NCBI RefSeq assembly: GCF_030372765.1
Contig: NZ_JAUCMW010000003.1
Location: 310,001 to 374,000 of the forward strand
DNA from: Labilibaculum sp. K2S
Lineage (GTDB): Bacteria > Bacteroidota > Bacteroidia > Bacteroidales > Marinifilaceae
Length of the DNA: 64,000 nt
Direction: 5' to 3'
The notes under the pieces are model-generated. The model searched no databases. It was not told where the DNA came from and saw only the letters and a list, made by a program, of their open reading frames with translations. Below are positions 28,265-38,795 of the stretch, in pieces. Each line of letters begins with the position of its first letter. Position 1 is the stretch's first letter. Both the position numbers and the translations under genes were made by a program.

Positions 28265-29323
28265 TTACAATTCAATTAAATTTCGTTCGAATAAATTGAG
28301 AGGTTCGCATCCATCCTTTGTCACCAACAGAGAGTCTTCGATACGCAAACCACCCCATTCGGGGATATAGATTCCAGGTTCCATTGTGATAACCATGCCA
28401 GATTGAAATGTAAATGATGCATCGTCCTTAATAAAAGGATTTTCATGTATATCAAGGCCAACTCCATGGCCAATTCCCGGATAATAATATTCTAAATATT
28501 TAGAAGGTATTTGTTTTCGTACCATCTCAGCAATTTCTTTACCCTCAACGCCCTCCTTTATTGAATTGATGGCTAGTTTGCCGGCATTATTTATACAATC
28601 GTAAATTTCTCTTTGCTGATCGTTTGCTTGTCCAAGAACAAAACTTCGGCTTATATCTGCATGATAGCCATGGTATAACGCACCAAAGTCGAATAGGATT
28701 AAATCACCATTTCCGACACGTTTTTTACCTGGTTTTCCATGTAATAGTGAAGTTCTTTTTCCCGATAAAACCATCGTTTCAAAAGAGAGATTATGAGCGC
28801 CGCACTTTTTAAGGTTGTATTCAAGTTCAGCAACGATATCAATTTCCATAACTCCTTCTTTTATTGAAGAGAGTGTATTTTTAAGTGCCTCATCGGAAAT
28901 TTGGCTGGCTTTTCTCAGATTTTCAATTTCATCTTTGGATTTTATAATCCGAATCTGTTCTACTAAATTTTGAGTAGGAACTTTATTTCCATTAATTTCA
29001 GAATATTCCTGAAATGTGATATAATTGCTTTCAAACCCAATTTTTTGAATGAGCAAGGATTTAATGAGAAAATCATAAGTCAAAGAATTGTATCTCTTGT
29101 CGTTAATCCATTCAAATACAATTATATCCTTATGGCATTCATTTTTAGCCTGCTCAATATATCTTGGGTCAGTTATCAGATAGCAAGATTGATTTGCTAA
29201 GAGCAAGCGTGATGAATCTCCAGAGAAACCCGATAAATAGGTAACATTTGATTCGGAGGTAACCAGTAAAGCATCAATATCTTGTTTTTCTAATAGCTGA
29301 AGTGTTTTTTGTATTCTTTCCAT
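28265..29323 (-). CDS. M24 metallopeptidase, Xaa-Pro aminopeptidase/dipeptidase type
   Basis: A 352-residue cytoplasmic pita-bread-fold peptidase. The creatinase-like N-terminal domain (about 5-125) precedes the catalytic domain, whose metal ligands are all present: two Asp in FDFGALYHGYHADISRSF, His in GIGHGVGLDIHENP, Glu in MEPGIYIPEW and Glu in RIEDSLLV. Enzymes of this family remove an N-terminal residue in front of proline or split Xaa-Pro dipeptides. I start at the ATG at 29323 because the upstream extension to 29380 is not part of the family. It is transcribed away from the second HTCS gene across a 273-bp spacer. It may be a general housekeeping peptidase, but its location next to a locus for possibly proline-rich glycoproteins is suggestive. 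Confidence 0.9.
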   Translation of the reverse strand: MERIQKTLQLLEKQDIDALLVTSESNVTYLSGFSGDSSRLLLANQSCYLITDPRYIEQAKNECHKDIIVFEWINDKRYNSLTYDFLIKSLLIQKIGFESNYITFQEYSEINGNKVPTQNLVEQIRIIKSKDEIENLRKASQISDEALKNTLSSIKEGVMEIDIVAELEYNLKKCGAHNLSFETMVLSGKRTSLLHGKPGKKRVGNGDLILFDFGALYHGYHADISRSFVLGQANDQQREIYDCINNAGKLAINSIKEGVEGKEIAEMVRKQIPSKYLEYYYPGIGHGVGLDIHENPFIKDDASFTFQSGMVITMEPGIYIPEWGGLRIEDSLLVTKDGCEPLNLFERNLIEL

Positions 29324-29596
29324 GTTTATATTTTCAAATGAGCTTGATGTAGATTCTATGTAAAGGAAACAAAAATTCAAATTCGCAACTACAACAAATG
29401 TGTATCAAACTTATATAAGTGTTTTATTTTCTGTTTGTAGAAAGAATACATCCATATTAGAAATAGGGAGTGAAAGATTCATGAAAATGACTCAGATTTT
29501 TAAAAGTGTTTTGTATATTTAAAATCTAACTTAAGGTCTTGTGTTCTTTTGTTAATGGGGGTAATCAGGGGTTTTATTAAAATAATATTTATTTGT

Positions 29597-32500
29597 ATGA
29601 ATAGAATGATTTTAATTGTTTTTACTTTCATTTGCTCAACTTTTGGGAATTTAGCTCAAGCGGATAATGATTTCTTAAAATTTGTTCACTATACAAATGT
29701 GGATGGATTGCCATCATCCTATGTGAAGAGTATAACTCAAGATCAGGATGGTTTTATCTGGGCAGCAACAAGAAGTTCTGTATGCCGGTTTGATGGGAAG
29801 AAATTTGCGGGGTTTCAATGTGTTGAGAATGGTAAGTGCTCAGATATACAAAGTGATAAAATCTTCATGTTGTGTGATACAATTTTAGTGTGTAGAACAA
29901 TTAAAGGGAAGTACTATCAATTTGACTTTAACAATGAATATTTCAAACCCTATGAACCATTAAATGAAATAAAGGGACTAACTAATATTGTTCCAACTGA
30001 AGGAGGTGCATGGTTATGTGCTGAGCAACGCCTAAAATATTTTGACGGAGAAAATGGTCAATGTGTAAATCTGGAAGATGAAATTAAATTTGCTGTTTTA
30101 CCTAAGAATACGAAAATTGTTGATGTTAGGGAAAAAAACAATAAAATTGTTGCTTTAACAGAGAATTCGATCATATATGTTATCGATCGGGATAAGAGAT
30201 TTGTGAAGGGGATAGACTTGCCCCCAGAAGCCAAAGGAGAATCTTTTTTGGGTTTTTTTTTAGATAGCAACAATAAGATCTGGCTGGCAACCTCTAATAC
30301 CGGTATTTGCCGAATTAATATAGAGGATGGGCAATACATTCATTTTTCAGAAGAACAAAAAGGCTCGCACCATATATTGCACAATATGGTGCATTGTTTG
30401 GCTGAAGATTCGATTGGAAGGGTTTGGATGGGGACTGAAAACGGACTGTGTGTATGGTCACCAGTAACAGAAAAATTCACCTGTCAACAGTTTGATCTAA
30501 CCAATCCTGATGGAATCAATACCAATCCGATATACAATGCTTTTAAGGATAGTAGCGGGAACATTTGGTTTGGATCCTATTTTGGAGGGATAAATTTATG
30601 GTGTTCTAATTCAAGGTTTTTTAAGAAATGGAAGGCCGGAACAGGTAAAAGAGATTTATCGGGTAATGTAGTTAGTTGTCTGATTGAAGATCAGAAAGGA
30701 GATCTATGGATTGGCCTTGAAGATATGGGGCTAAATAAAATGAATATCTCAACTGGAGAGATAACGAAATTCCAAAGTTGCGCAGAGGGAAATGGCTTGA
30801 ATTTTAATAATTTGCATTGTCTTATTTTTGAATCCCCCGAAAGATTATGGATTGGAACCTATACTTATGGTATTAATATTTTAAATACTAAAACAGGCCG
30901 GTTTGAATACATTACAACAAAAAATCATCCTTTGTTACCCTCCGATAATATTTATCATTTTTTGAAAAAGGGAAATCTGATCTATATCTCAACAAGCAAT
31001 GGTGTTGCAGTTTATAATACAATAAGCAAGTCGATATCTCCTTTTTTTAAAGACATACTTGAAGGGGTACAAATCGAATATATGTGTGATGCCGGTGAAT
31101 ACATCTGGCTTTCATCATTTACGGGTGTGTATCGTTACAAGGTGCAGGATCAAACGTTGTCAAAGTTTGATAAAATTCCTTTTATGAAAGGAATAAATTT
31201 TGTAAAAATAGATTCGAAAAGACGGGTTTGGATTGGTGACTCTTATGAGGCACTTTGTTATTACGATGAAGCGAATGATAAAGTGGTTCAGTTCAATAAA
31301 GATAACGGGTTTCCTGTTTCGTGGATTTTCAGTCTTGAAGAAGGAGAAAATGATGATTTTTGGGCCAGTAGTGATAAAGGCTTGGTTAAATTTAATCCTG
31401 AAACAAAGAAATACACTTTATTTGATCTTGATTCAGGCATTCCTTTTGAACAATTTAATTACAGAGCTTCGTATAAGGATAGTCGCGGGAATATATATTT
31501 TGGTGGAAATAATGGAATGGTTTCATTTTATGAATCGGGAGAAGAAGTTAAATCTAAACCTTTGGATGTAGTGTTTACCGAAATGCAGCTATTCAATAAG
31601 GTTGTAGTTCCGGGTGTTAATTCACCTCTTAAAAAATCACTGAACAGGTCATCTGAAATCAACTTAAAATATAAAGAAAATGTTTTTACGATTGGTTATT
31701 CAGCTCTGAATTATGAAAATCAAGGTAAGTGTCAGTATGCTTACTATCTTGAAAATTTCGATAAATCCTGGAATTATGTGGGAAATAGAGGGTTTGCTAC
31801 CTATACCAATCTTAGTCCGGGAAATTATACTCTTCATGTTAAGGCTTCTACCGATAAATCGGAATGGAGCGATCACCAACGGTCCATCAATATTCATGTT
31901 AAACCACCATTTTATCTGTCCATCTGGGGATATCTAATTTACTTTTTTATTGTTTGTCTCATATTTACAGGTATTTATCTTGTTGGTTCGCGAATTCAAA
32001 AATCTAAGGCTATTGCTAATTTAGAAAGACGCGAGAAAGAATATGCCGTAGAGTTGAATCAGGCAAAACTTGAATTTTTTACAAATATTTCACATGAATT
32101 CAGAACTCCTTTATCACTAATTATTGGTCCTCTTTCAAATATGATTGAAAATGAGAATATTAGTTTTTCGGTAAAACAGAAATTTATAGGAATTGAAAAA
32201 AATGTAAAAAGGTTATTGCGGCTTGTAAATGAACTGCTTGATTTTAGAAAGGTAGAGCGGGGAAAAGAAACATTACAGGTCAGCAAAAACAATATTAATA
32301 CTCTTTTACAAGACTTGAAGGAATCATTTTCGACTACAGCTGAAATGAAAGGTGTTGATCTTATCCTTGAGACAGAAGGTTCTGATTCTGAAGTGTGGTT
32401 TGATTATTCTAAAATGGAAAAGGTGCTTGTTAATGTATTATCTAATGCTTTCAACTTTACAGACAGGGGTGATTCAATCAGACTGACCGGAAAGGTGCAA

Positions 32501-33634
32501 AATGAAGTTTGTTTAGATAAAGAATTGAAACAGACTCTTGTGTTGTCGGTGTTGGATACTGGACATGGGATAGAATCCGATAAGCTTGATAAAATTTTTG
32601 ACAGGTATTTTCAAGCCGAAGATAAGGTCAAAGTTTATTCGGGATCGGGAATTGGATTGGCATTTGTAAAGGGATTGGTTACTCTTCATAAAGGAAGTAT
32701 AGCTGTAGAAAGTAAACTTCAGGAGGGTACTAAATTTACAATTTCACTGCCGGTCTCTGAGTCGGATTACTCTGATGATGAATTGACGGACTGTTGCTGC
32801 AGAAGCAGTATTCTTAAGAATATTGAAATTGAAGGTGATCAGGTGAGTTACGCATTGGCAGACAAATCGGAACAAATAAAAAATTTGCCATCCATTCTGG
32901 TCATCGATGATAATCTGGAGCTGCTTGAATTTATTCGTGAAAGTCTTCAGGAAGATTACAGAGTAACAACGGCCTCAAGTGGTGAAGAGGGGCTGACCCG
33001 AATTGCTGAATGTACTCCGGAACTTATTATTAGTGATGTTATGATGCCTGGAATTGACGGTTTGGAGCTAACGAAAAGGATAAAAACCAATATTGAAACA
33101 TCACATATTCCTGTCATTTTATTAACCGCAAAAGGAGGAACGAATAATGAATACATCGGCTTAAAAACGGGTGCTGATTTATTTATTGAGAAGCCTTTTT
33201 ACCCACAGATATTAAGTCAGAATATTTGTAATATCCTAAATACCAGAAGAAATATTATTGAGCGATTTAAGAAAGATGCTTTTATTGCACCTGCTGACAT
33301 AACACATTCTGAATCGGATCGTGAGTTTGTTCAGAGTCTCACATCTCTTATTATTGAAAATTTAGATCAATCTTCAATGGATGTTTCTTTTATCACAAAG
33401 GAAATGGGGATTAGCAGATCTCTGTTGCATATTAAACTGAAAAGAATAACGGATTGTTCGGCAACTGAATTTGTTCGGACTGTTCGGTTAAGAGAGGCTG
33501 TGAAATTAATTTCTGATGGAAAATGTAATATCTCTGAGGCGGCTTATCGAACAGGATTCTCCAATCCAGCCTATTTTAGTCGAAGATTTAAAGAATTTTT
33601 CGGAAAATCTCCGCGCGATTATTTTGAAATTTAG
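29597..33634 (+). CDS. Second hybrid two-component sensor-regulator (HTCS)
   Basis: A 1345-residue HTCS with the same layout as the one at 15420. It has a signal peptide (start at the ATG at 29597, which gives a compact signal, in preference to 29549), then Reg_prop propeller repeats (about 25-690, with DGLPSSYVKSITQD and repeated GNIWFGS and RLWIGT motifs) and a Y_Y_Y domain. A membrane helix (about 775-795) follows, then HisKA with His833 in NISHEFRTPL, HATPase (DTGHGIE), a receiver with Asp1147 in IISDVMMPG, and an AraC helix-turn-helix (AYRTGFSNPAYFSRRFKEFFG). It directly precedes the SusC gene at 34036 on the same strand, so it is the likely activator of the large locus 34036-61228. The ligand should be an oligosaccharide or glycopeptide from that locus. 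Confidence 0.94.
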   Translation: MNRMILIVFTFICSTFGNLAQADNDFLKFVHYTNVDGLPSSYVKSITQDQDGFIWAATRSSVCRFDGKKFAGFQCVENGKCSDIQSDKIFMLCDTILVCRTIKGKYYQFDFNNEYFKPYEPLNEIKGLTNIVPTEGGAWLCAEQRLKYFDGENGQCVNLEDEIKFAVLPKNTKIVDVREKNNKIVALTENSIIYVIDRDKRFVKGIDLPPEAKGESFLGFFLDSNNKIWLATSNTGICRINIEDGQYIHFSEEQKGSHHILHNMVHCLAEDSIGRVWMGTENGLCVWSPVTEKFTCQQFDLTNPDGINTNPIYNAFKDSSGNIWFGSYFGGINLWCSNSRFFKKWKAGTGKRDLSGNVVSCLIEDQKGDLWIGLEDMGLNKMNISTGEITKFQSCAEGNGLNFNNLHCLIFESPERLWIGTYTYGINILNTKTGRFEYITTKNHPLLPSDNIYHFLKKGNLIYISTSNGVAVYNTISKSISPFFKDILEGVQIEYMCDAGEYIWLSSFTGVYRYKVQDQTLSKFDKIPFMKGINFVKIDSKRRVWIGDSYEALCYYDEANDKVVQFNKDNGFPVSWIFSLEEGENDDFWASSDKGLVKFNPETKKYTLFDLDSGIPFEQFNYRASYKDSRGNIYFGGNNGMVSFYESGEEVKSKPLDVVFTEMQLFNKVVVPGVNSPLKKSLNRSSEINLKYKENVFTIGYSALNYENQGKCQYAYYLENFDKSWNYVGNRGFATYTNLSPGNYTLHVKASTDKSEWSDHQRSINIHVKPPFYLSIWGYLIYFFIVCLIFTGIYLVGSRIQKSKAIANLERREKEYAVELNQAKLEFFTNISHEFRTPLSLIIGPLSNMIENENISFSVKQKFIGIEKNVKRLLRLVNELLDFRKVERGKETLQVSKNNINTLLQDLKESFSTTAEMKGVDLILETEGSDSEVWFDYSKMEKVLVNVLSNAFNFTDRGDSIRLTGKVQNEVCLDKELKQTLVLSVLDTGHGIESDKLDKIFDRYFQAEDKVKVYSGSGIGLAFVKGLVTLHKGSIAVESKLQEGTKFTISLPVSESDYSDDELTDCCCRSSILKNIEIEGDQVSYALADKSEQIKNLPSILVIDDNLELLEFIRESLQEDYRVTTASSGEEGLTRIAECTPELIISDVMMPGIDGLELTKRIKTNIETSHIPVILLTAKGGTNNEYIGLKTGADLFIEKPFYPQILSQNICNILNTRRNIIERFKKDAFIAPADITHSESDREFVQSLTSLIIENLDQSSMDVSFITKEMGISRSLLHIKLKRITDCSATEFVRTVRLREAVKLISDGKCNISEAAYRTGFSNPAYFSRRFKEFFGKSPRDYFEI

Positions 33635-34035
33635 TTTTCATTTTCATTATTTTTTGACAAGATACTTCCTGTATCATTTAAATTCTGAGTTTATAGTATT
33701 GGTTTTTTGATTAATCAATCGTTCATTACCTGCATTACCAATTTGTTTTTTCTCAATTGATGCGTGAACTGCATAATTTCGATTTTTTCCGGAATCGATT
33801 TCAATGAATTTTCATCTTCTGTCTTTGTCAGACATTTATTTTCCATTTATAATATCTCGAAAATCCATAGTCTTATTAGTCAAGATGTTGATATTCAGTC
33901 ATGTTTGTTGTTGCATCACTTTCGATTACACATGTGTATATGTTATTTCAACATGCGTACATGCACTTTTGTCATTATAAATACATTTTTGAAATATCAA
34001 AATGATCCTAAATCTATTTATAAAATTAAAAACGT
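33635..34035 (+). promoter_or_regulatory. Leader/promoter region of the large SusCD locus
   Basis: These 401 bases hold no gene. A small GATAC/GTATC hairpin follows the HTCS stop. Further on there are several ACATG/CATGT-type elements between about 33930 and 33965. These are candidates for the HTCS binding region, but no clear direct repeat can be defined by eye. Confidence 0.4.
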
Positions 34036-37008
34036 ATGAGAAAAAAACTTGAACAAAAGAGTAGAAGTAATTTAAAACATTATCAGTTGATGTTTTTATT
34101 ATTTCTAAGTGTTGTGTTTTGTTCTTCAACAATTGGCTTAGCCCAGGAAAAAGTTGAAGGAATTGTTTTGGATGAAATAGGTTCTCCTTTACCTGGAGTT
34201 ACTGTTCTTATTAAAAGCACAACAATTGGTACCATTACTAACTCTGAAGGATATTTTAATCTTGATGCAAAAGTGGGTGATATTGTAAGTATATCATTCA
34301 TTGGATATAAGACTTATGATATTAATGTCGTAAAAGAAATGCCAAAGCAAGAAGTGCATTTGGAAGCTGATTTTGTTGGCTTAGAAGAGGTTGTAGCAAT
34401 TGGATATGGAACCCAGCGAAAAGGGGATGTAACTAGTGCTGTTGCGAGTGTGAAATCGGAGGATTTTCTTTCAGGTAATACACAGGGAGCTGCAGATCTT
34501 ATTAAAGGTAAGGTTGCTGGACTTGTGATCACCAAGGCCTCAGGTGATCCAAATGCATCTTCAAGCATTAACTTAAGAGGAATGGTGTCTTTAGAAGGGA
34601 GTTCTGATCCTTTGATTTTAGTAGATGGAATCCCGGGAGGTTTAAATACAGTAGCTCCTGAAAATATTGCTTCCATTGATGTGTTAAAAGATGCATCTGC
34701 TGCAGCTATTTATGGTACCCGAGGTGCTGGTGGTGTTATTATTATTACAACAAAATCAGGTAAGAGGATGCAGAAACCTGAAGTTTCTTATGCAGGCTAT
34801 TATACAACTTCTGAATTTTATAAAGAAGCTGATTTTATGGATGCAGAAGATATAAGAGCTGGCAAAACTGTATTTAAAGATGCCGGTTATGATACTGACT
34901 GGTTGAAAAGTATCAAACAAAAGGCTTATACTCATAATCATAGTGTAAGTATTTCAGGGGGAACTGAAAATGCAACTTACTCAGGTAATATTACTTACCG
35001 TCAGGAAGAGGGGATTATTAAATCAACAGGAAATGATGAGTTGAAACTTAACTTTGATGTAAATCAGTATTTTTTAAATGATATTGTAAAAGTTAATTTG
35101 AATATTGTAAAAGGACTTCACAAGCATGACATTGCTGATCCAAAAGATGCTTATCGACAAGCATTAATCCGAAACCCAACTTTACCGGTAAGAAATGAAG
35201 ATGGCAGCTACAGGGAAGATTTTTCGGTTCTTCAATATTATAATCCTGATGCTATTTTGCAGGAAAAGGATGGGGAAAACAGAAGCGAGTATACTCGTAT
35301 TACCGGTAATTTAACTGTTGAGCCTATTAAAGGTTGGAAAACAAATGTAATGGTTGCTACAAAGCGTAGTTTTTCAAATGACAAAACCTATACAACATCA
35401 AAATTTTATAAGGCAACAACTAATAATAGAATTGGTGAAGCTTATCAAAAATCATATAATGACCAAACTGATTATTTGGAAGCAACTTCCAGTTACGAAA
35501 AAACAGTTGCCGATCACCGTATTTCTGCATTAGTCGGATATAGTTACCAAGAATCATTTTTTGAGTCGTTTTTGGCTTCTAACTATGGATTTCCAACAGA
35601 TTATTTTGGATATGATAATCTTAAGGCCGGTACTGCTCTTACTGATGGAAAAGCAAATATGGAGAGTGAAAGAAAAGAGGACAAATTGATTGGTTTTTTT
35701 GGACGTGTGAGTTACAGCTTTAAGAATAGGTATAATATTTTAGCAAGTATCAGACGCGAAGGTTCTTCTAAATTTGGAGAAAACCACGAATGGGGTAATT
35801 TCCCTTCTGTATCTCTGGGGTGGACAATTAGTGAGGAATCATTTATGGATTCATTTTCATGGTTGGATAACTTTAAATTAAGAGCTGGTTATGGTGTTAC
35901 TGGTGTGGTTCCTAAAGATCCTTACCTATCTATATCGAGATATTCATATGGTGATGATAATTACTTTGATGGCAGCGATTGGAAAAAAGGTTTGGGAGTA
36001 GTTTCAAATCCAAACCCTGATTTGAAATGGGAAAAATCTGCAGAATACAATATTGGACTTGACATTTCTGTCTTTGATAACAGACTGAGTGCTTCAGCTA
36101 ACTATTATCAAAAAAAGACAACAGATATGTTATACTGGTTTAATGTTCCAGTACCTCCAAATTTATATAATCAAACTCTTGCCAATGTTGGAGAGATGAA
36201 AAACACTGGTTTTGATATTTCTATAGATGCCACACCTGTTAAATCAAAAGATTTTACATGGCATACAAATGTCACATTATCTCATAATGAAAACAAATTG
36301 GTAAGCTTATCGAATGATTTGTATCAATCAGAAAATTATTGGTATACAAATTATGCTACTGATCCTATTTCTTTACCTACGCATCGCGTAGATATTGGTA
36401 AATCAATGGGGCAATTCTGGGGAATGAAATCTGTTGGTTTAACTGAGGATGGATTTTGGCTAATTGAAGATCCTGAAACAGGCGAAGCTGTAAAATTCAA
36501 CGATGATGTAAAAGCTGATGATAAGTACCGCCAATATTTAGGATCAGGTATTCCAAAGTTAAATGTTGGATGGAACAATACATTTAAGTATAAAGATTTT
36601 GATTTAGTACTTCAAATGAGCGGGCAATTTGGACATAAAATTTTAAATGCTCAGAGAATGTTCTACGAAAATAACTCTATTTCCTATAATCGTTTAAAGT
36701 CTGCTGCCGATGATGTATATGGTGTTGCACCTTTAGCTAATAACTTAACTCAAACATTTGTTAGTTATTATCTTGAAGATGGAGATTATGTGAAAATGGA
36801 TAATATTACTTTGGGGTATACATTCTCAAAAGTGAAGTTCATCGAAAATCTTCGTGTTTACGTATCCGGTGAAAATTTATTTACGATTACAGATTATTCT
36901 GGTTTAGATCCTGAATTGGCAACCGATTTTAAAGCTGCAGGTTTGGACGATCGTGATAAATATCCATCCATTCGTTCTTATACTATTGGGGTTAACTTAA
37001 CCTTTTAA
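34036..37008 (+). CDS. susC: SusC/RagA TonB-dependent transporter, copy 2
   Basis: A 990-residue outer-membrane importer. A long charged N-region precedes the signal peptide (cleavage near GLAQ37). Then come a carboxypeptidase-regulatory-like domain (SPLPGVTVLIKSTTIGTITNSEG), a plug with AIGYGTQRKGDVTSAVASVKSE in shortened SusC form, LILVDGIPGG and AAIYGTRGAGGVIIITT, and a barrel ending in NLTF. It starts the large locus just downstream of the second HTCS. It resembles the SusC at 52054 closely (GDVTSA-ASVKS-DF, KGKVAGL, and LVSLSND are shared) and differs clearly from the arabinan SusC at 12268. The two are thus paralogues from a duplication inside this locus. The cargo is probably an arabinose-rich glycan or glycopeptide. 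Confidence 0.96.
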   Translation: MRKKLEQKSRSNLKHYQLMFLLFLSVVFCSSTIGLAQEKVEGIVLDEIGSPLPGVTVLIKSTTIGTITNSEGYFNLDAKVGDIVSISFIGYKTYDINVVKEMPKQEVHLEADFVGLEEVVAIGYGTQRKGDVTSAVASVKSEDFLSGNTQGAADLIKGKVAGLVITKASGDPNASSSINLRGMVSLEGSSDPLILVDGIPGGLNTVAPENIASIDVLKDASAAAIYGTRGAGGVIIITTKSGKRMQKPEVSYAGYYTTSEFYKEADFMDAEDIRAGKTVFKDAGYDTDWLKSIKQKAYTHNHSVSISGGTENATYSGNITYRQEEGIIKSTGNDELKLNFDVNQYFLNDIVKVNLNIVKGLHKHDIADPKDAYRQALIRNPTLPVRNEDGSYREDFSVLQYYNPDAILQEKDGENRSEYTRITGNLTVEPIKGWKTNVMVATKRSFSNDKTYTTSKFYKATTNNRIGEAYQKSYNDQTDYLEATSSYEKTVADHRISALVGYSYQESFFESFLASNYGFPTDYFGYDNLKAGTALTDGKANMESERKEDKLIGFFGRVSYSFKNRYNILASIRREGSSKFGENHEWGNFPSVSLGWTISEESFMDSFSWLDNFKLRAGYGVTGVVPKDPYLSISRYSYGDDNYFDGSDWKKGLGVVSNPNPDLKWEKSAEYNIGLDISVFDNRLSASANYYQKKTTDMLYWFNVPVPPNLYNQTLANVGEMKNTGFDISIDATPVKSKDFTWHTNVTLSHNENKLVSLSNDLYQSENYWYTNYATDPISLPTHRVDIGKSMGQFWGMKSVGLTEDGFWLIEDPETGEAVKFNDDVKADDKYRQYLGSGIPKLNVGWNNTFKYKDFDLVLQMSGQFGHKILNAQRMFYENNSISYNRLKSAADDVYGVAPLANNLTQTFVSYYLEDGDYVKMDNITLGYTFSKVKFIENLRVYVSGENLFTITDYSGLDPELATDFKAAGLDDRDKYPSIRSYTIGVNLTF

Positions 37009-37028
37009 TTTATTTTAGATGAATGAAT

Positions 37029-37075
37029 CCTATTAGGTGTTAAGTATTGTTATACTGTGAGTTAATAGGTTTTTT
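37029..37075 (+). terminator. Terminator-like element between susC and susD (copy 2)
   Basis: CCTATTA pairs with TAATAGG and six T follow. An inner AGTAT/ATACT hairpin sits in the loop. The stem is weak, so it may only attenuate, which would give more SusC than SusD transcript or mark an mRNA processing point. Confidence 0.45.
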
Positions 37076-37098
37076 ATATAAACAGAAAAAAATATCTT

Positions 37099-38757
37099 AT
37101 GAAATTTTTCAAAAACACATATAAATTCATCGCTTTGCTTTTTGTCGGGTTGATTTGTTTCAATTCATGTACCGATCTTAAAGAAGAGCTGTATAGCGAA
37201 ATACCCTCAGAGGGTTATGATTTTTCTGATAATGATATTCGGGCAATGTTTGGTCCTGCATATAAGAATCTAAGATTATTGTATTGGGGTTGGAATGGAA
37301 CCTTTGATATTTATGAAGAATCTTCTGACTTAATTATGACTCCACTTAGAATTGGAGTAGGATGGGGTGATTTATACGTTACAATGCATAAGCATACCTA
37401 TACGAATCAGACAGGACATTTTTGGACAATATGGAATCAAGCGTATTCTACAATTACCAGTTGCAACCAATTGTTAGAGCGTGATTTAGTTAAGAAAGCT
37501 CCACTTTCATCAGCTGAGTTAAAAGGAATTAGAGGGTTGTCTTATTATCTTCTTTTAGATAATTTTAGAAATGTTCCATTGGATACACTTTTTACACATG
37601 AACCTGGTTTTTTACCAGTACAAGAAGACCCGCAAAAAATGTTCGAGTTTATCGAATCTGAAATGAAAGATATAAAAGAGGTCTTAAAAGGAAAAGAAGT
37701 GGTTTATGGACAGTTTAATTATTATGCAGCCTCTATGGTATTAGCTAAAATGTATTTAAACTATAATACTTGGTTTGGAACTAATGATAATACATATTAC
37801 CAAAAAGCTTATGACGAAGTAAATGATATTATCAAGAATGGACCATTTACTTTATCTTCTTCCTATACAGATCCTTTTAAAGCGGATGGATCAGTATGTT
37901 CCGAGACTATTTATGCTATTGTATATGATTTTGTACATGCAGGAGGTAATTATTTGTCAAATAAATGTTTACATGGTGGGAGTAAAGCTACATTTAATTT
38001 GAAAGCTGCACCATGGAATGGTAGCTGCGCTATTCCTCAGTTTATTCAAACTTACGATCAAGATGATTCTAGATTTGACGATACTTGGTTAATGGGTATT
38101 CAGAAAGACATTTCAGGTTCTGATATTATTATTGAAGGTGTACCCCTTAATTATACACAGTCGGTTCATAGTATTGATAATCCCGGAGCTTATCAAATGG
38201 AAGGAGCGCGATTCCATAAATATGAAATTGTTGCCGGGGAAGAAGGTACTGCTGGTGATGATGTTCCTTTCTTTAGATTGACTGATGCTTATATGATTAA
38301 GGCAGAATGTCTATTGCGTTTGGGTTCATATAATGGTGAAGGAGAACAGATTGCTGCTAACATCGTGTCGATGATTCGGGGAAGAGCTTTCAAAGCAAAT
38401 CCTGACAAAGCGGTACGCACAGTTGCTGACCTTAAAGGTCCAAGTGTGTATCAGTATGGTCATCAGGAGAATACAGCTCAAGAAGGTGAAGTGGATAACT
38501 TAATTGTAACTAATGAAGGTGGTGCTGATATTGAATTTGGAGGCTTTTTAGATGATTTAGCTTGGGAATTCGTTGGAGAACATCATCGTCGTCAGGATTT
38601 AATTCGTTTTAAATTAACTAGTGGTTCAAGTGTATATATTGGTAAGTCTTGTTTTTGTCGAGATGCTCATTTTGATGCTGCCAAAGAGATTTTTCCTATA
38701 CCCAAGGATTTTCTTGAATCAAATTCGAAATTAGTTCAGAACCCTGGATATAATTAA
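37099..38757 (+). CDS. susD: SusD/RagB-family lipoprotein, copy 2
   Basis: A 552-residue surface lipoprotein (lipobox ICFNSC, Cys24). It has SusD family features: the N-terminal helical region with FWTIWNQAYSTITSCNQLL, the LKGIRGLSYYLLLDNFRNVPL helix, and the C-terminal LAWEFVGEHHRRQDLIRFK, EIFPIPKDFLESNSKLVQNPGY endings. Like its paralogue at 55064 it carries WNG- and GWQ-type early motifs followed by DIYEESSD or DLQEEPGD and a long middle insertion (SIDNPGAYQ and similar). It pairs with the SusC at 34036 and should hold the substrate for import. Confidence 0.95.
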   Translation: MKFFKNTYKFIALLFVGLICFNSCTDLKEELYSEIPSEGYDFSDNDIRAMFGPAYKNLRLLYWGWNGTFDIYEESSDLIMTPLRIGVGWGDLYVTMHKHTYTNQTGHFWTIWNQAYSTITSCNQLLERDLVKKAPLSSAELKGIRGLSYYLLLDNFRNVPLDTLFTHEPGFLPVQEDPQKMFEFIESEMKDIKEVLKGKEVVYGQFNYYAASMVLAKMYLNYNTWFGTNDNTYYQKAYDEVNDIIKNGPFTLSSSYTDPFKADGSVCSETIYAIVYDFVHAGGNYLSNKCLHGGSKATFNLKAAPWNGSCAIPQFIQTYDQDDSRFDDTWLMGIQKDISGSDIIIEGVPLNYTQSVHSIDNPGAYQMEGARFHKYEIVAGEEGTAGDDVPFFRLTDAYMIKAECLLRLGSYNGEGEQIAANIVSMIRGRAFKANPDKAVRTVADLKGPSVYQYGHQENTAQEGEVDNLIVTNEGGADIEFGGFLDDLAWEFVGEHHRRQDLIRFKLTSGSSVYIGKSCFCRDAHFDAAKEIFPIPKDFLESNSKLVQNPGYN

Positions 38758-38795
38758 TAGAAAATTAGAATGGTTAATTTATTTTAGAATAAACT

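Noticed and set aside
29505-29521. Possible fifth AraR site upstream of the second HTCS
   Set aside because: It keeps only one clear half-site in reverse orientation, and the other half mismatches at several positions. Too weak to list as an operator.
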